Of a stretch of 23,020 bases of DNA, positions 12,366 to 18,493 are shown piece after piece. Within the stretch, counting starts at the first letter, position 1. Each line of letters begins with the position of its first letter. Under the pieces are notes generated by a model. That model did not search any database and had not been told where the DNA came from. It was given only the letters and a program-made list of their open reading frames with translations. The translations under genes and the position numbers were made by a program. The DNA comes from a virus: the IMG/VR virus record IMGVR_UViG_3300012356_000006, positions 1 to 23,020 of that record; one strand, written 5' to 3'.

Positions 12366-12634
12366 GTTCCGTTGGGAACCGTAAGTCCGTAAGGCATGAC
12401 CCCAGGGCAGGTACCCATTGCACACAAACAACTCAATACTGTTTGGGCGTTGCGAGGTAAATCGTTCCCTCGCGTAAAAGCAGTAACGTACAAAACGTTC
12501 TGTGTGCCAATCGTTGACATGGATAGTACGTGACCGCGTCTTCCATCGAGATTGTACCGAACATCGGCCTGGAAGAGGCCAACAGGGAGCAATTCCTGTA
12601 GAAGCCCCTCGGCTTTAGCCATGGGGTGCTTCAC
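12366..12634 (+). ncRNA. Structured RNA 2, omega-RNA-like, with own promoter
   Basis: Homologue of the RNA at 11.2 kb. TGGGAACC (12373-12380) pairs with GGTACCCA (12410-12417) around the conserved core 12381-12408. An extra arm follows (TTGCACACA near 12418 with TGTGTGCCAA near 12501) holding GCGAGG/CCTCGC and AACGT/ACGTT hairpins. Then come GGCCT/AGGCC and ACAGG/CCTGT hairpins and the 3' hairpin from 12601 with a GGC-TTTA-GCC tip and GAAGC/GCTTC base. It has a near-consensus promoter. The 3' end points into the stop of the 98-aa gene. As an omega-RNA, bases after about 12634 would be the guide. That identity is inferred; no TnpB/IscB gene is present. Confidence 0.65.
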
Positions 12635-12927
12635 TCCTTAATCCCTTCCGCTATTTTGTAGAACTCCTGCCGCACCAATTGAAGCCAGTGTGATTTATCT
12701 GCACGAGCCATTCTTAGCCCATTCTGTGTCGTCTCGTAGACAGCTTTTCCTGATTGGATATGCACAATATCAATCAGGCGGACATCTTTCTTAGATTGTT
12801 GCATACGGTAGCCATTCCTCAATAAATGCGCCTTGATTGCGTAGAAACGGCGCGTGTCCGGGCTATGTAGCTCATAGCGGGCTTCCTGCTCTAACTCCCT
12901 GATTTCTTGTTCAATGTCTTCTTGCAT
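12631..12927 (-). CDS. Hypothetical helical protein, 98 aa
   Basis: ATG 12927 follows GGGAGG by 8 nt. Residues 1-20 are a Glu-rich helix (EDIEQEIRELEQEARYEL), then a basic winged-helix-like stretch (RRFYAIKAHLLRNGYRMQ; DIVHIQSGKAVYETTQNGLRM) that could contact DNA. It follows an excisionase-like gene by 2 nt and converges with ncRNA 2. No family assigned. Confidence 0.6.
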   Translation of the reverse strand: MQEDIEQEIRELEQEARYELHSPDTRRFYAIKAHLLRNGYRMQQSKKDVRLIDIVHIQSGKAVYETTQNGLRMARADKSHWLQLVRQEFYKIAEGIKE

Positions 12928-12929
12928 GA

Positions 12930-13106
12930 TTAATTCCTCCCGACGATGCTCTCTAATGTGGCCTTCCTAATCCTGTACTTCTTCCGTGTCCCTGGACTTG
13001 GCAATGTGATTGCTTGCAAGACACCTTCTTTGATCCATCTGCGAACGGTCGTATCGTCCACACGCAAGCGGGCAGCCACTTCACGCACTGTGAGCAATTC
13101 TTCCAT
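12930..13106 (-). CDS. Excisionase/MerR-type HTH DNA-binding protein, 58 aa
   Basis: ATG 13106 is 6 nt after GGAAGGG. The product reads LLTVREVAARLRVDDTTVRRW, then IKEGVLQAI and KKYRIRKATLESIV, which is the complete excisionase-family (helix_turn_helix_17) pattern: a winged helix with a recognition helix around residues 17-25. Related proteins are recombination directionality factors or small phage repressors. No integrase gene is in the window, so either role is open. It is the first gene of a pair with the 98-aa protein. Confidence 0.8.
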   Translation of the reverse strand: MEELLTVREVAARLRVDDTTVRRWIKEGVLQAITLPSPGTRKKYRIRKATLESIVGRN

Positions 13107-13138
13107 CTATTTCCCTTCCTTATATATCGTCATGACAA

Positions 13139-13360
13139 TTATGCTATAAGCCTCTTAACGATGATATCAGACTCGTTCTTTTTCTTCTCCCAGTCCTCCT
13201 CAGACCAGATATAGAGCGGCCCTTTGGTGATTTTGACAACTTGCTCACCATTGCCTATTCTCTCCAGGCTAAAATCCAAACCTGGGGCATCACGTCGGAC
13301 TGCACCAGCTATCCGTGCCGCTTCATGCTCACTCTGGCGTATTGACTCAATTTGGCTCAT
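13139..13360 (-). CDS. Hypothetical protein, 73 aa
   Basis: ATG 13360 has GAGGAG 6 nt upstream. An N-terminal helix (ESIRQSEHEAARIAGAV) is followed by strands (LDFSLERIGNGEQVVKITK; PLYIWSEEDWEKKK), suggesting a small alpha/beta fold. The stop is embedded in the third copy of a repeated GTCATGAC-containing motif. No function can be given. Confidence 0.55.
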   Translation of the reverse strand: MSQIESIRQSEHEAARIAGAVRRDAPGLDFSLERIGNGEQVVKITKGPLYIWSEEDWEKKKNESDIIVKRLIA

Positions 13361-13379
13361 AATTCTCTCCTCCTCAAAC

Positions 13380-13607
13380 TCAAATACTTGCTAATGGCAC
13401 GGTCGGTACTGGTATAGTCGCTCTGCTGTCCACTTCACTCAGTACTGGCGTCACCCCGATCACATCTGGCAACCGTACCCACATTGCGCCGAATGGTCGC
13501 GTGATTGGCGGTCGCTGGCATACTGGACAGATGCCACATGCACAGTAGCCACCGCACTGGCTACACTTCTTGTTTGTCTTCAGTTGGCAAAGGACACATT
13601 GCTCCAT
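13380..13607 (-). CDS. Cys-rich zinc-binding protein, 75 aa
   Basis: ATG 13607 lies 4 nt after GGAGGG, inside the 3' end of the membrane gene. Residues 1-30 carry eight cysteines in CxxC units (CVLCQ, CSQCGGYCACGICPVCQ), enough for two zinc ions in a rubredoxin- or RING-like cluster. The rest is Pro/Val-rich without motifs. It is one of several small zinc proteins in this genome; function unknown. Confidence 0.6.
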   Translation of the reverse strand: MEQCVLCQLKTNKKCSQCGGYCACGICPVCQRPPITRPFGAMWVRLPDVIGVTPVLSEVDSRATIPVPTVPLASI

Positions 13608-13968
13608 CGTTCCCTCCATAGCGACGTTCAAACTCTTCTTTACCCATCAGCGCAATATAGCCCTGCTTGTCTTTCCGAACACGCCAGCCCTGTGCTTTCA
13701 CAGAATTTAGCATCATACGCATTTCGTGCCACTCTCGTATTGTACTGATCAGCCACACAGGAAAGAGCCAGATGTGCAGTATCAGCCCGAACAGAAACCG
13801 AAACGCACTACTGACCGGATCGGATGTGAGCTGCCGTTGTCGCTCTTCGTGTGACCAACCATGATGCTCGTGTAGACCCAACCAGAGGAAGATATACGCT
13901 ATCCAAGCTATCGCAATGCCGAGAGAGACGATAGCTAGTGTGATTAATGTTGCTCCAACGTAAATCAT
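13561..13968 (-). CDS. Membrane protein, 135 aa, two helices
   Basis: ATG 13968 is 7 nt after GGAGG and overlaps the upstream stop (ATGA). Two hydrophobic segments (residues ~3-30 and ~55-78; the second FLFGLILHIWLFPVWLIS) flank a His/Arg-rich polar loop. The C-terminal 55 residues are cytoplasmic-looking and basic (VKAQGWRVRKDKQGYIALMG). It may modify the host membrane; no specific family is recognised. Confidence 0.55.
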   Translation of the reverse strand: MIYVGATLITLAIVSLGIAIAWIAYIFLWLGLHEHHGWSHEERQRQLTSDPVSSAFRFLFGLILHIWLFPVWLISTIREWHEMRMMLNSVKAQGWRVRKDKQGYIALMGKEEFERRYGGNDGAMCPLPTEDKQEV

Positions 13969-14336
13969 GAATGATCCTCCCACTTTACATCATTTTTGAG
14001 TTGCGATTGAGTCAGACACCATAAGCGGGCTTGAAACTCGGTAGTGGGGCCAAACAAGCCCAAAACTGAACCTGGGCACCAAGCAGACCATTGGCAGTCC
14101 AGGGTACCTATAAGGTTGAAGCTGTCAGGAAGCTCACCGGCTAAAACCCTGGCAATAAGCGGCCCCTGATGTTCAATCTTGGCACGCCGAGCTTGAAACT
14201 TCCTCACCGTGTTCAATGGACGCATCGGCCCTAACACGATAGAGTCAATGTAGAAGCCAGGGAAGTTCTCAACCCACCATTGATAATCCTGGAGTGACTC
14301 TTGAATAATGGGGAGGTCTGAATCCTCTAATATCAC
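13965..14336 (-). CDS. Hypothetical protein, 123 aa
   Basis: GTG 14336 is chosen because GAGGAGG lies 7 nt upstream and the codon overlaps the previous stop as GTGA. The frame is open further upstream, but only over the neighbour's coding sequence. Content: acidic helix (LEDSDLPIIQESLQDYQWW), Pro/Gly turns, and a Trp/Cys-rich centre (LIGTLDCQWSAWCPGS). Function unknown. Confidence 0.55.
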   Translation of the reverse strand: MILEDSDLPIIQESLQDYQWWVENFPGFYIDSIVLGPMRPLNTVRKFQARRAKIEHQGPLIARVLAGELPDSFNLIGTLDCQWSAWCPGSVLGLFGPTTEFQARLWCLTQSQLKNDVKWEDHS

Positions 14337-14695
14337 GCTTGCACCTCCTCGACTATCTCCCCATCCATCGTGATAGCACCCATCACAGTCAATGCTGCAC
14401 GACAAATAAGTTCAGCATCGAGACTGAACACGAAGTCAGGCCATGCAATGTACAGCCCTGGCTTGTTGGCTATGTTGCCCAATCGTTGCAACTCATACAA
14501 AAATTGTTTCCTTTTCGGAGCATACCAAGTATTTTTACTTGGCTGATCCCAGGTCTTGTGAATATGTTGCATCACGAGCCAAGCAGCCGCCATATTCTGG
14601 CTGTAGCAAAATATGTACTCGGAATGCCGTTCCATCACCCGCTCATGCACTAACTGGTTTTTCTCCTCTGATGTGAGTTCATCCCACTTGCTCAT
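14333..14695 (-). CDS. Phage ABA-sandwich-domain protein, 120 aa
   Basis: The combination of an N-terminal LVHERVM, a central YSQNMAAAWLVMQHI and a C-terminal LDAELICRAALTVMG resembles the phage ABA sandwich family (BC1872 type), small proteins of about 100-130 aa common in phages of Gram-positive hosts. Their role is unknown. ATG 14695 lies inside the 3' end of the previous gene. The stop overlaps the next start (GTGA), so the two are coupled. Confidence 0.6.
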   Translation of the reverse strand: MSKWDELTSEEKNQLVHERVMERHSEYIFCYSQNMAAAWLVMQHIHKTWDQPSKNTWYAPKRKQFLYELQRLGNIANKPGLYIAWPDFVFSLDAELICRAALTVMGAITMDGEIVEEVQA

Positions 14696-15062
14696 CGTAT
14701 TGCTCCTGAGTTAATTTAATCGTTCGGTATTTCAGCGTCTCGTTACTTGGCGGCTTACCCCGTTCCACAAGCGAACGATGATAGTAGCGTGCCAACTCGC
14801 CAGGCTTTGTCAGGATGATTGGTTGCACAGCTTGCATCACTGGCTCTGTGCGATACATCGGACAGACGTACAAGCCTGGGTCTGTCTCCTTTGGGAAATA
14901 GGGGCATGCATAAAGCTGACTCCTGCCTATTTCTATGCCTTTTTCCTTGCCCTTGCGATACATGTCGCGCAGTGCATCGCTATTGACGCTGGCCTGAGGA
15001 TGTAGCCATCGCTTGATCATCTTCTTCCATCGTTGCCATAGTGGACGCTTTGTTTTGTTCAT
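14679..15062 (-). CDS. Hypothetical basic protein, 127 aa
   Basis: ATG 15062 overlaps the upstream stop (ATGA). The first 25 residues are very basic and aromatic (KTKRPLWQRWKKMIKRWL), followed by RDMYRKGKEKGIEIGRSQLY and a CPYF...CPMY pair that could bind a metal. The C-terminus is charged (LKYRTIKLTQEQYDEQ). Nucleic-acid binding is plausible from the charge only. Confidence 0.55.
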   Translation of the reverse strand: MNKTKRPLWQRWKKMIKRWLHPQASVNSDALRDMYRKGKEKGIEIGRSQLYACPYFPKETDPGLYVCPMYRTEPVMQAVQPIILTKPGELARYYHRSLVERGKPPSNETLKYRTIKLTQEQYDEQVG

Positions 15063-15274
15063 TCTAAATTGAGCCCAGTTTGTACCCATTGGACAATCTG
15101 ATCGGCTTCCTGCCCTTGTGCGATCATGTAAAGGCGCGTTTTCGTCTTGTCATAGCCACATCCAAAAACGACTTCATATTTGCGTGCATCCTTTGATGCA
15201 AGATGTTGCGCTCGTGCTATCTGCTCCTGGTCTGCCAGGTCAAAATGCACTCCCATAGCTAATGGATATCCCAT
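15059..15274 (-). CDS. Hypothetical protein, 71 aa
   Basis: ATG 15274 has GAGGAG 7 nt upstream. Predicted helix (LADQEQIARAQHLASKDA), then strand-turn-strand (KYEVVFGCGYDKTKTRLYMI) and a final helix (ADQIVQWVQTGL), a compact alpha/beta plan. It is coupled by ATGA to the next gene. No family recognised. Confidence 0.55.
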   Translation of the reverse strand: MGYPLAMGVHFDLADQEQIARAQHLASKDARKYEVVFGCGYDKTKTRLYMIAQGQEADQIVQWVQTGLNLE

Positions 15275-15276
15275 TT

Positions 15277-15516
15277 CTATTCTCCTCTCATTTCTAGAAT
15301 GTACTCCCTTTGATGTGAAGCTGCCAGATGAAAAAAGATTTCATGGAGCGCATTCCAGGATACAATCATCGTTAGCTCCTTCTCGCCTTCTAGGTAGAGG
15401 CGAATACGAACATCCGGCCCTATCCTGGTAAAGCTGATACTTGGATAATGTATCCCCTGCGCTAGCCGCTCTATTTCGCGTTTCTGGCGTGCTATTTCGG
15501 CTTGCAATTCGTTCAT
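15277..15516 (-). CDS. Hypothetical protein, 79 aa, helix plus beta sheet
   Basis: ATG 15516 is 5 nt after AGGAG and overlaps the upstream stop (ATGA). An N-terminal coiled coil (NELQAEIARQKREIERLAQG) is followed by two strands (DVRIRLYLEGEKELTMIVSW) and a helix. The arrangement resembles small accessory subunits that dimerise by their helix. Function unknown. Confidence 0.55.
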   Translation of the reverse strand: MNELQAEIARQKREIERLAQGIHYPSISFTRIGPDVRIRLYLEGEKELTMIVSWNALHEIFFHLAASHQREYILEMRGE

Positions 15517-15785
15517 ACGCTCTCTCCTAAATTCTGTCCGATCACTTGCTCGTGATTGGCGCGTAATTGTTCACGTGCTTTCTCTGCATCACGGCTACTC
15601 ACCTCGCAGCACAGATCGACAAATAACCACAACTCTTGTAACGCATGTTTCAATTGCTCTATCTGCTCTTGTTGACTATTGACAAGAGTCAAGGCATGTT
15701 TCAATTCTTTGGCTAGCTCTTCCATCCGTTCACGCTGACCGTGATAGATGGTTGACATCTCGATCAGTTCATCTTCCAGGCTCAT
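15513..15785 (-). CDS. Coiled-coil protein, 90 aa
   Basis: ATG 15785 follows GAGGAGG by 10 nt and lies within the 3' end of the membrane mini-gene; longer in-frame starts have no site. The protein is almost entirely heptad helix (RMEELAKELKHALTLVNSQQ, EQIEQLKHALQEL) with a CC pair in the middle. It may oligomerise. Function unknown. Confidence 0.55.
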   Translation of the reverse strand: MSLEDELIEMSTIYHGQRERMEELAKELKHALTLVNSQQEQIEQLKHALQELWLFVDLCCEVSSRDAEKAREQLRANHEQVIGQNLGESV

Positions 15786-15930
15786 GCTTGCCCTGCCTCC
15801 TCTCATTCTCCCAGGTTGCACGCTTCGCGCCCTCATCATTCGCAGTAGCGATCAGCTTGAAGTAACCGATGACACCTCCGATAGCACCCAGAGGCACGCC
15901 AATTAAAAGCCCGATAATTAAAAATGGCAT
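15769..15930 (-). CDS. One-helix membrane mini-protein, 53 aa
   Basis: ATG 15930 is 9 nt after AGGAG, which itself follows the previous stop. A Gly-rich hydrophobic helix (LIIGLLIGVPLGAIGGVIGY) is followed by a charged, basic tail (KRATWENERRQGKHEPGR). The Gly-zipper pattern would suit helix packing or oligomers in the membrane. Function unknown. Confidence 0.55.
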   Translation of the reverse strand: MPFLIIGLLIGVPLGAIGGVIGYFKLIATANDEGAKRATWENERRQGKHEPGR

Positions 15931-15934
15931 TGTG

Positions 15935-16264
15935 TTACGCTCCTTTGTCTTCTGAAGCCGAGGGAGGCCCTTCAAACAATTCGGAATCCGAATTGTTTTG
16001 CTCCACAAATGGCAGTGAAACGCCACGCTGGAGCGCAAAATTGACAAAGCGCACACGATCATCGAAAGACCATTCCGCTATGCCATTGTCACGTATCCGC
16101 ATTCCGGTACTCACAACGAATGCTTGGAATTGAGCGTCCGTTGCATCTTTCAGGCTAACTGGGTCTGCGTCGGTAGGCAATAATTTTGCGGCTAATTCCC
16201 AGGGCGGTAGCCTCTTCTGTAATCCAATTGGAACGCCTGTCCCATGCTCGTTTGTGTTGCTCAT
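15935..16264 (-). CDS. Hypothetical protein, 109 aa, ending in an SDSELFEGPPSAS motif
   Basis: ATG 16264 follows GGAG by 6 nt and lies 110 nt inside the previous gene, an unusually long overlap. The middle looks folded (RLPPWELAAKLLP; FDDRVRFVNFALQRGVSLP). The last 20 residues carry NNSDSELFEGPPSASED, a motif also present twice near the N-terminus of the upstream protein through duplicated DNA. The acidic tail with a buried ELF could dock on a shared partner. Function unknown. Confidence 0.5.
   Translation of the reverse strand: MSNTNEHGTGVPIGLQKRLPPWELAAKLLPTDADPVSLKDATDAQFQAFVVSTGMRIRDNGIAEWSFDDRVRFVNFALQRGVSLPFVEQNNSDSELFEGPPSASEDKGA
15953..15998. repeat. Repeat copy A with a 12-bp palindrome
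   Basis: Positions 15953-15982 are identical to 16536-16565 (30 bp). Within this copy AAACAATTCGGA (15974-15985) and its reverse complement (15987-15998) are separated by one base. Confidence 0.85.
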
Positions 16265-16601
16265 ATTTGTCTCCGTCCTTGGCTTTACTCGGTTTTGTAA
16301 AGTAGTAGAATTCATACCAAGCTTGCATATCATCTGACAATCCGGGCCAGTGTTCACCTGTCTTATACCGGTAAAGCACTACATCCCTGACAGGATTTTC
16401 ACCATGATTTCCGAATTGATCATACTTGCGTTGCCTACCTACTTTGCCAATTTTCTCAAATTCGTCTCCATCGGCTTCAGGTGCTACTTGAGTAGGTTCA
16501 AACAATTCGGAATCCGAGTCATTTTCCGAATTGTTTGAAGCCGAGGGAGGCCCTTCAAACAATTCAGTAGGAGCAGGGATATCCGGCTCCATATCAGGCA
16601 C
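16155..16601 (-). CDS. Hypothetical protein, 148 aa, with N-terminal TELFEGPPSAS and SDSELFE motifs
   Basis: GTG 16601 overlaps the upstream stop (TAGTG); ATG 16592 is an alternative, and neither has a clear ribosome site, so coupling is likely. Residues 12-40 hold TELFEGPPSAS and NDSDSELFEPTQ in an acidic, disordered stretch. The rest is basic and folded (EKIGKVGRQRKYDQFG; WPGLSDDMQAWYEFYYFTK). The shared motif links it to the overlapping 109-aa protein, which looks like a partial duplication. Function unknown. Confidence 0.5.
   Translation of the reverse strand: MPDMEPDIPAPTELFEGPPSASNNSENDSDSELFEPTQVAPEADGDEFEKIGKVGRQRKYDQFGNHGENPVRDVVLYRYKTGEHWPGLSDDMQAWYEFYYFTKPSKAKDGDKYEQHKRAWDRRSNWITEEATALGISRKIIAYRRRPS
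16497..16565. repeat. Repeat copy B with a 16-bp inverted repeat
   Basis: TTCAAACAATTCGGAA (16497-16512) and its exact reverse complement (16524-16539) flank an 11-nt loop. The right arm runs into the second copy (16536-16565) of the 30-bp direct repeat found at 15953. All of it lies in coding sequence. Confidence 0.85.
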
Positions 16602-17422
16602 TAATGGCTGCGTCCGTTTTGCCCCATCTGATCGCCTGTCATCATTTGGGGACTCGCTAAAGGGTAGTCTACACGAGTATCCGGATCGCTCTTAAAAATG
16701 GCAGATTGAACATCCTGATTAAATTGTACAGTCTGCTTAGATGGAGGTGGCTGTAACTGCTGTTGCATCACTGGCAGTCCAGTGATTTCATTCAACACCT
16801 GCGCAGTCAGATTCTGTGCATGCTGCTCAACAATTGCCTGTGCCATTGGGGAGTTAAGAGCAGCCTGCAACCGTTGCTTTGTCTGGTCCAGGTAGCCAAA
16901 CTTCAAGTCCATATTGGCCTGGTGGACCATCATCTCGTATTCTCGCTCAGCATCGTTTTTCTGCTCTTCCATCTCCATGAGTTTATGATGTTCTCTTTGC
17001 GATTTGTCAACTTGAAGGATGAATATCCAGCCGATGAGAGCCACAAACGGGGTAGCAGGCGAAAAGATGCGCCATAGCTCCACAATGCCGAGGTTCGGGT
17101 TAAGCGCAATCACGATATTCAAGACGTTCACAATAACCTCGACAGCCGTGAAGATGTACGCTATCCAGAGCTGGACGCCAGGCGTGAACCATGACGCTTT
17201 GCCAAACAAGAGAGCCATGATTGAAGCTGACGTGCAAAATGCACCCAGTACCAAGAATATCTGGAAGATAACGGCATAGGAGCCGGTATAGTGACCGATG
17301 TTCATCCAGACAAAAACGCCGTCTCCATAGAAGGAGATAAGCGCAATGATGAGGTAAATGAAGCCTCGGAGGAGACTTACACCTCCACTATGCATTGCAC
17401 TTGTTTTCAATGTTTTCTTCAT
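16601..17422 (-). CDS. Four-helix membrane protein with cytoplasmic coiled coil, 273 aa
   Basis: ATG 17422 follows GGGAAAAG by 3 nt. Four hydrophobic segments (about residues 18-40, 46-72, 80-105 and 118-138; for example LLRGFIYLIIALISF and VALIGWIFILQV) are followed by a long charged helix (REHHKLMEMEEQKNDAEREY) and a Gln/Pro-rich tail. The plan resembles tape- or conjugation-type membrane anchors, but I recognise no family. It heads an operon behind its own structured leader and promoter, so it may be made at a distinct time. Product in the host membrane. Confidence 0.65.
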   Translation of the reverse strand: MKKTLKTSAMHSGGVSLLRGFIYLIIALISFYGDGVFVWMNIGHYTGSYAVIFQIFLVLGAFCTSASIMALLFGKASWFTPGVQLWIAYIFTAVEVIVNVLNIVIALNPNLGIVELWRIFSPATPFVALIGWIFILQVDKSQREHHKLMEMEEQKNDAEREYEMMVHQANMDLKFGYLDQTKQRLQAALNSPMAQAIVEQHAQNLTAQVLNEITGLPVMQQQLQPPPSKQTVQFNQDVQSAIFKSDPDTRVDYPLASPQMMTGDQMGQNGRSH

Positions 17423-17528
17423 AATCTTTTCCCTTTCTGTCTCGTTTCAACTAACGAGACCTTGAACCTTACTGTCAGGGTCTTGGAGAGCAAAGCATGT
17501 ATGTCGCTTTGCTCTTTATTTCATTATA
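17423..17528 (-). promoter_or_regulatory. Promoter -10 and structured 5' leader of the membrane-protein gene
   Basis: A perfect TATAAT (17528-17523) has no good -35. The predicted start (about 17516) directly precedes a perfect 10-bp hairpin, AGAGCAAAGC (17515-17506) with GCTTTGCTCT (17496-17487). A second hairpin, GTCTCGTT/AACGAGAC (17460-17439), lies just before the start codon region. The rest of the gap up to 17613 shows nothing clear. Confidence 0.5.
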
Positions 17529-17613
17529 CAGCGTTTTTCTACGATAAAGCTACAATTTGACGTTTAAGTACGGCAAAGCACCTCTACGTCAATCCTACGC
17601 ATATTATGAGGCA

Positions 17614-17808
17614 CTACGCTACATTCTTCTTTGCCGTACCTCGACGACTACGTGAGCCGCCTTTTTTACCAGCCTTTGATGCTTCCTCACGTGTCCATTT
17701 GTGAGCAGTACCGAGCTGGTGCGCAGTGCGCCCGCCGAGACTGGCGATTTCACGCACCTTCTCAGGACTCATTGAAGCGAAACCACAACGCTTTTTGCCT
17801 TCTGTCAT
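17614..17808 (-). CDS. KGG-motif protein, 64 aa
   Basis: ATG 17808 overlaps the upstream stop (TAATG), with GGAGG 8 nt before. Residues 8-60 hold two units of the KGG pattern: GFASMSPEKVREIASLGG and HKWTREEASKAGKKGG, followed by a basic SRSRRGTAKK tail. The family is found in stress-related, very hydrophilic bacterial proteins; in phages it is a short DNA-binding-like protein. Its exact job is unknown. Confidence 0.75.
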   Translation of the reverse strand: MTEGKKRCGFASMSPEKVREIASLGGRTAHQLGTAHKWTREEASKAGKKGGSRSRRGTAKKNVA

Positions 17809-18092
17809 TATGCCGTCCTCCCCATCATTGCTCTAATATGCTCCACCATATCAACCTCAATTGCACCACGAGCTACCGCAAGCCTTCGCTTATTCGGTGT
17901 GAGATCGTAGTGCTTGAGATAATGCTGGACATGATCCTGAAAATACGATCTCTTGAGACCAATGGATTCCGCAAACTGATGCAACTCTTCAATGGAACCA
18001 TCGGTTGTCATGTGTGACCAACGAGTTCCAAATTTCCGAGCTTGCGCCGTTCTTGGCGTTGCGGTGAAAAGCTGATCAACGTAAATTGTCAC
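17808..18092 (-). CDS. DUF4031 protein, 94 aa
   Basis: GTG 18092 has AGGAGG 4 nt upstream, which excludes the longer in-frame start at 18116. It begins with VTIYVDQLF, then RKFGTRWSHMTTD, EELHQFAESIGLKRSYFQDH and HYDLTPNKRRLAVARGAIEV, all hallmark segments of the DUF4031 family (about 90 aa, common in phages and actinobacteria). Conserved His and Asp residues suggest a metal-dependent nuclease-like or binding fold, but the family function is not established. Confidence 0.85.
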   Translation of the reverse strand: MTIYVDQLFTATPRTAQARKFGTRWSHMTTDGSIEELHQFAESIGLKRSYFQDHVQHYLKHYDLTPNKRRLAVARGAIEVDMVEHIRAMMGRTA

Positions 18093-18106
18093 GTCCCCTC
18101 CTTTCT

Positions 18107-18493
18107 TCAAGCGCACGAGGCCAGACGCCTCGCAAGCAATGACTCGACAATATCGATAAAATCTTGTAGCTCGAATGGCTTACTCATAAATTCTGTTGCT
18201 CCCATGTCCAACGCAAACAGACTATAATCAGGATTTGCCGTACACACCAGGATAGGACAGATGCCTATCTTACGCTGGTGGATCAACGCTGAGAGAAATT
18301 GCTGTCCGTTCATTTGCGGCATACACCAGTCGAGAATAATCAGGTCTGGTATGCACACTGAGAGGATTTCTAAGGCTTCCTTGCCATTGTCGGCTTGAAT
18401 GACGAGATAATCTTCAGCGTCGAGGATTTGCTGATAGATTTTCTGAATGCCGGCGTCATCTTCGACGGTTAAAATAGTGGCTTTAGTGCTCAT
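18107..18493 (-). CDS. Stand-alone response-regulator receiver (CheY-like), 128 aa
   Basis: A complete receiver domain without an output domain: acidic pocket Glu11-Asp12-Asp13 (LTVEDDAG), phospho-acceptor Asp55 (LIILDWCMPQMNG), switch Thr85 (VCTANPD) and Lys105 (MSKPF). In host two-component systems such single-domain regulators relay or sequester phosphoryl groups from a histidine kinase. No kinase is nearby, so this copy probably plugs into a host pathway. ATG 18493 overlaps the upstream stop (ATGA). The codon pattern looks like its neighbours, so acquisition is not recent by eye. Confidence 0.88.
   Translation of the reverse strand: MSTKATILTVEDDAGIQKIYQQILDAEDYLVIQADNGKEALEILSVCIPDLIILDWCMPQMNGQQFLSALIHQRKIGICPILVCTANPDYSLFALDMGATEFMSKPFELQDFIDIVESLLARRLASCA

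Noticed and set aside
12353-12634. Minus-strand 93-codon frame
   Set aside because: It reads the complement of ncRNA 2. The similarity to the frame at 11118-11330 comes from the shared RNA core, and the base pairing explains the conservation better than a protein does.
17291-17560. 89-codon plus-strand frame over the leader region
   Set aside because: Crosses the promoter and two hairpins of the membrane-protein gene and has no ribosome site.
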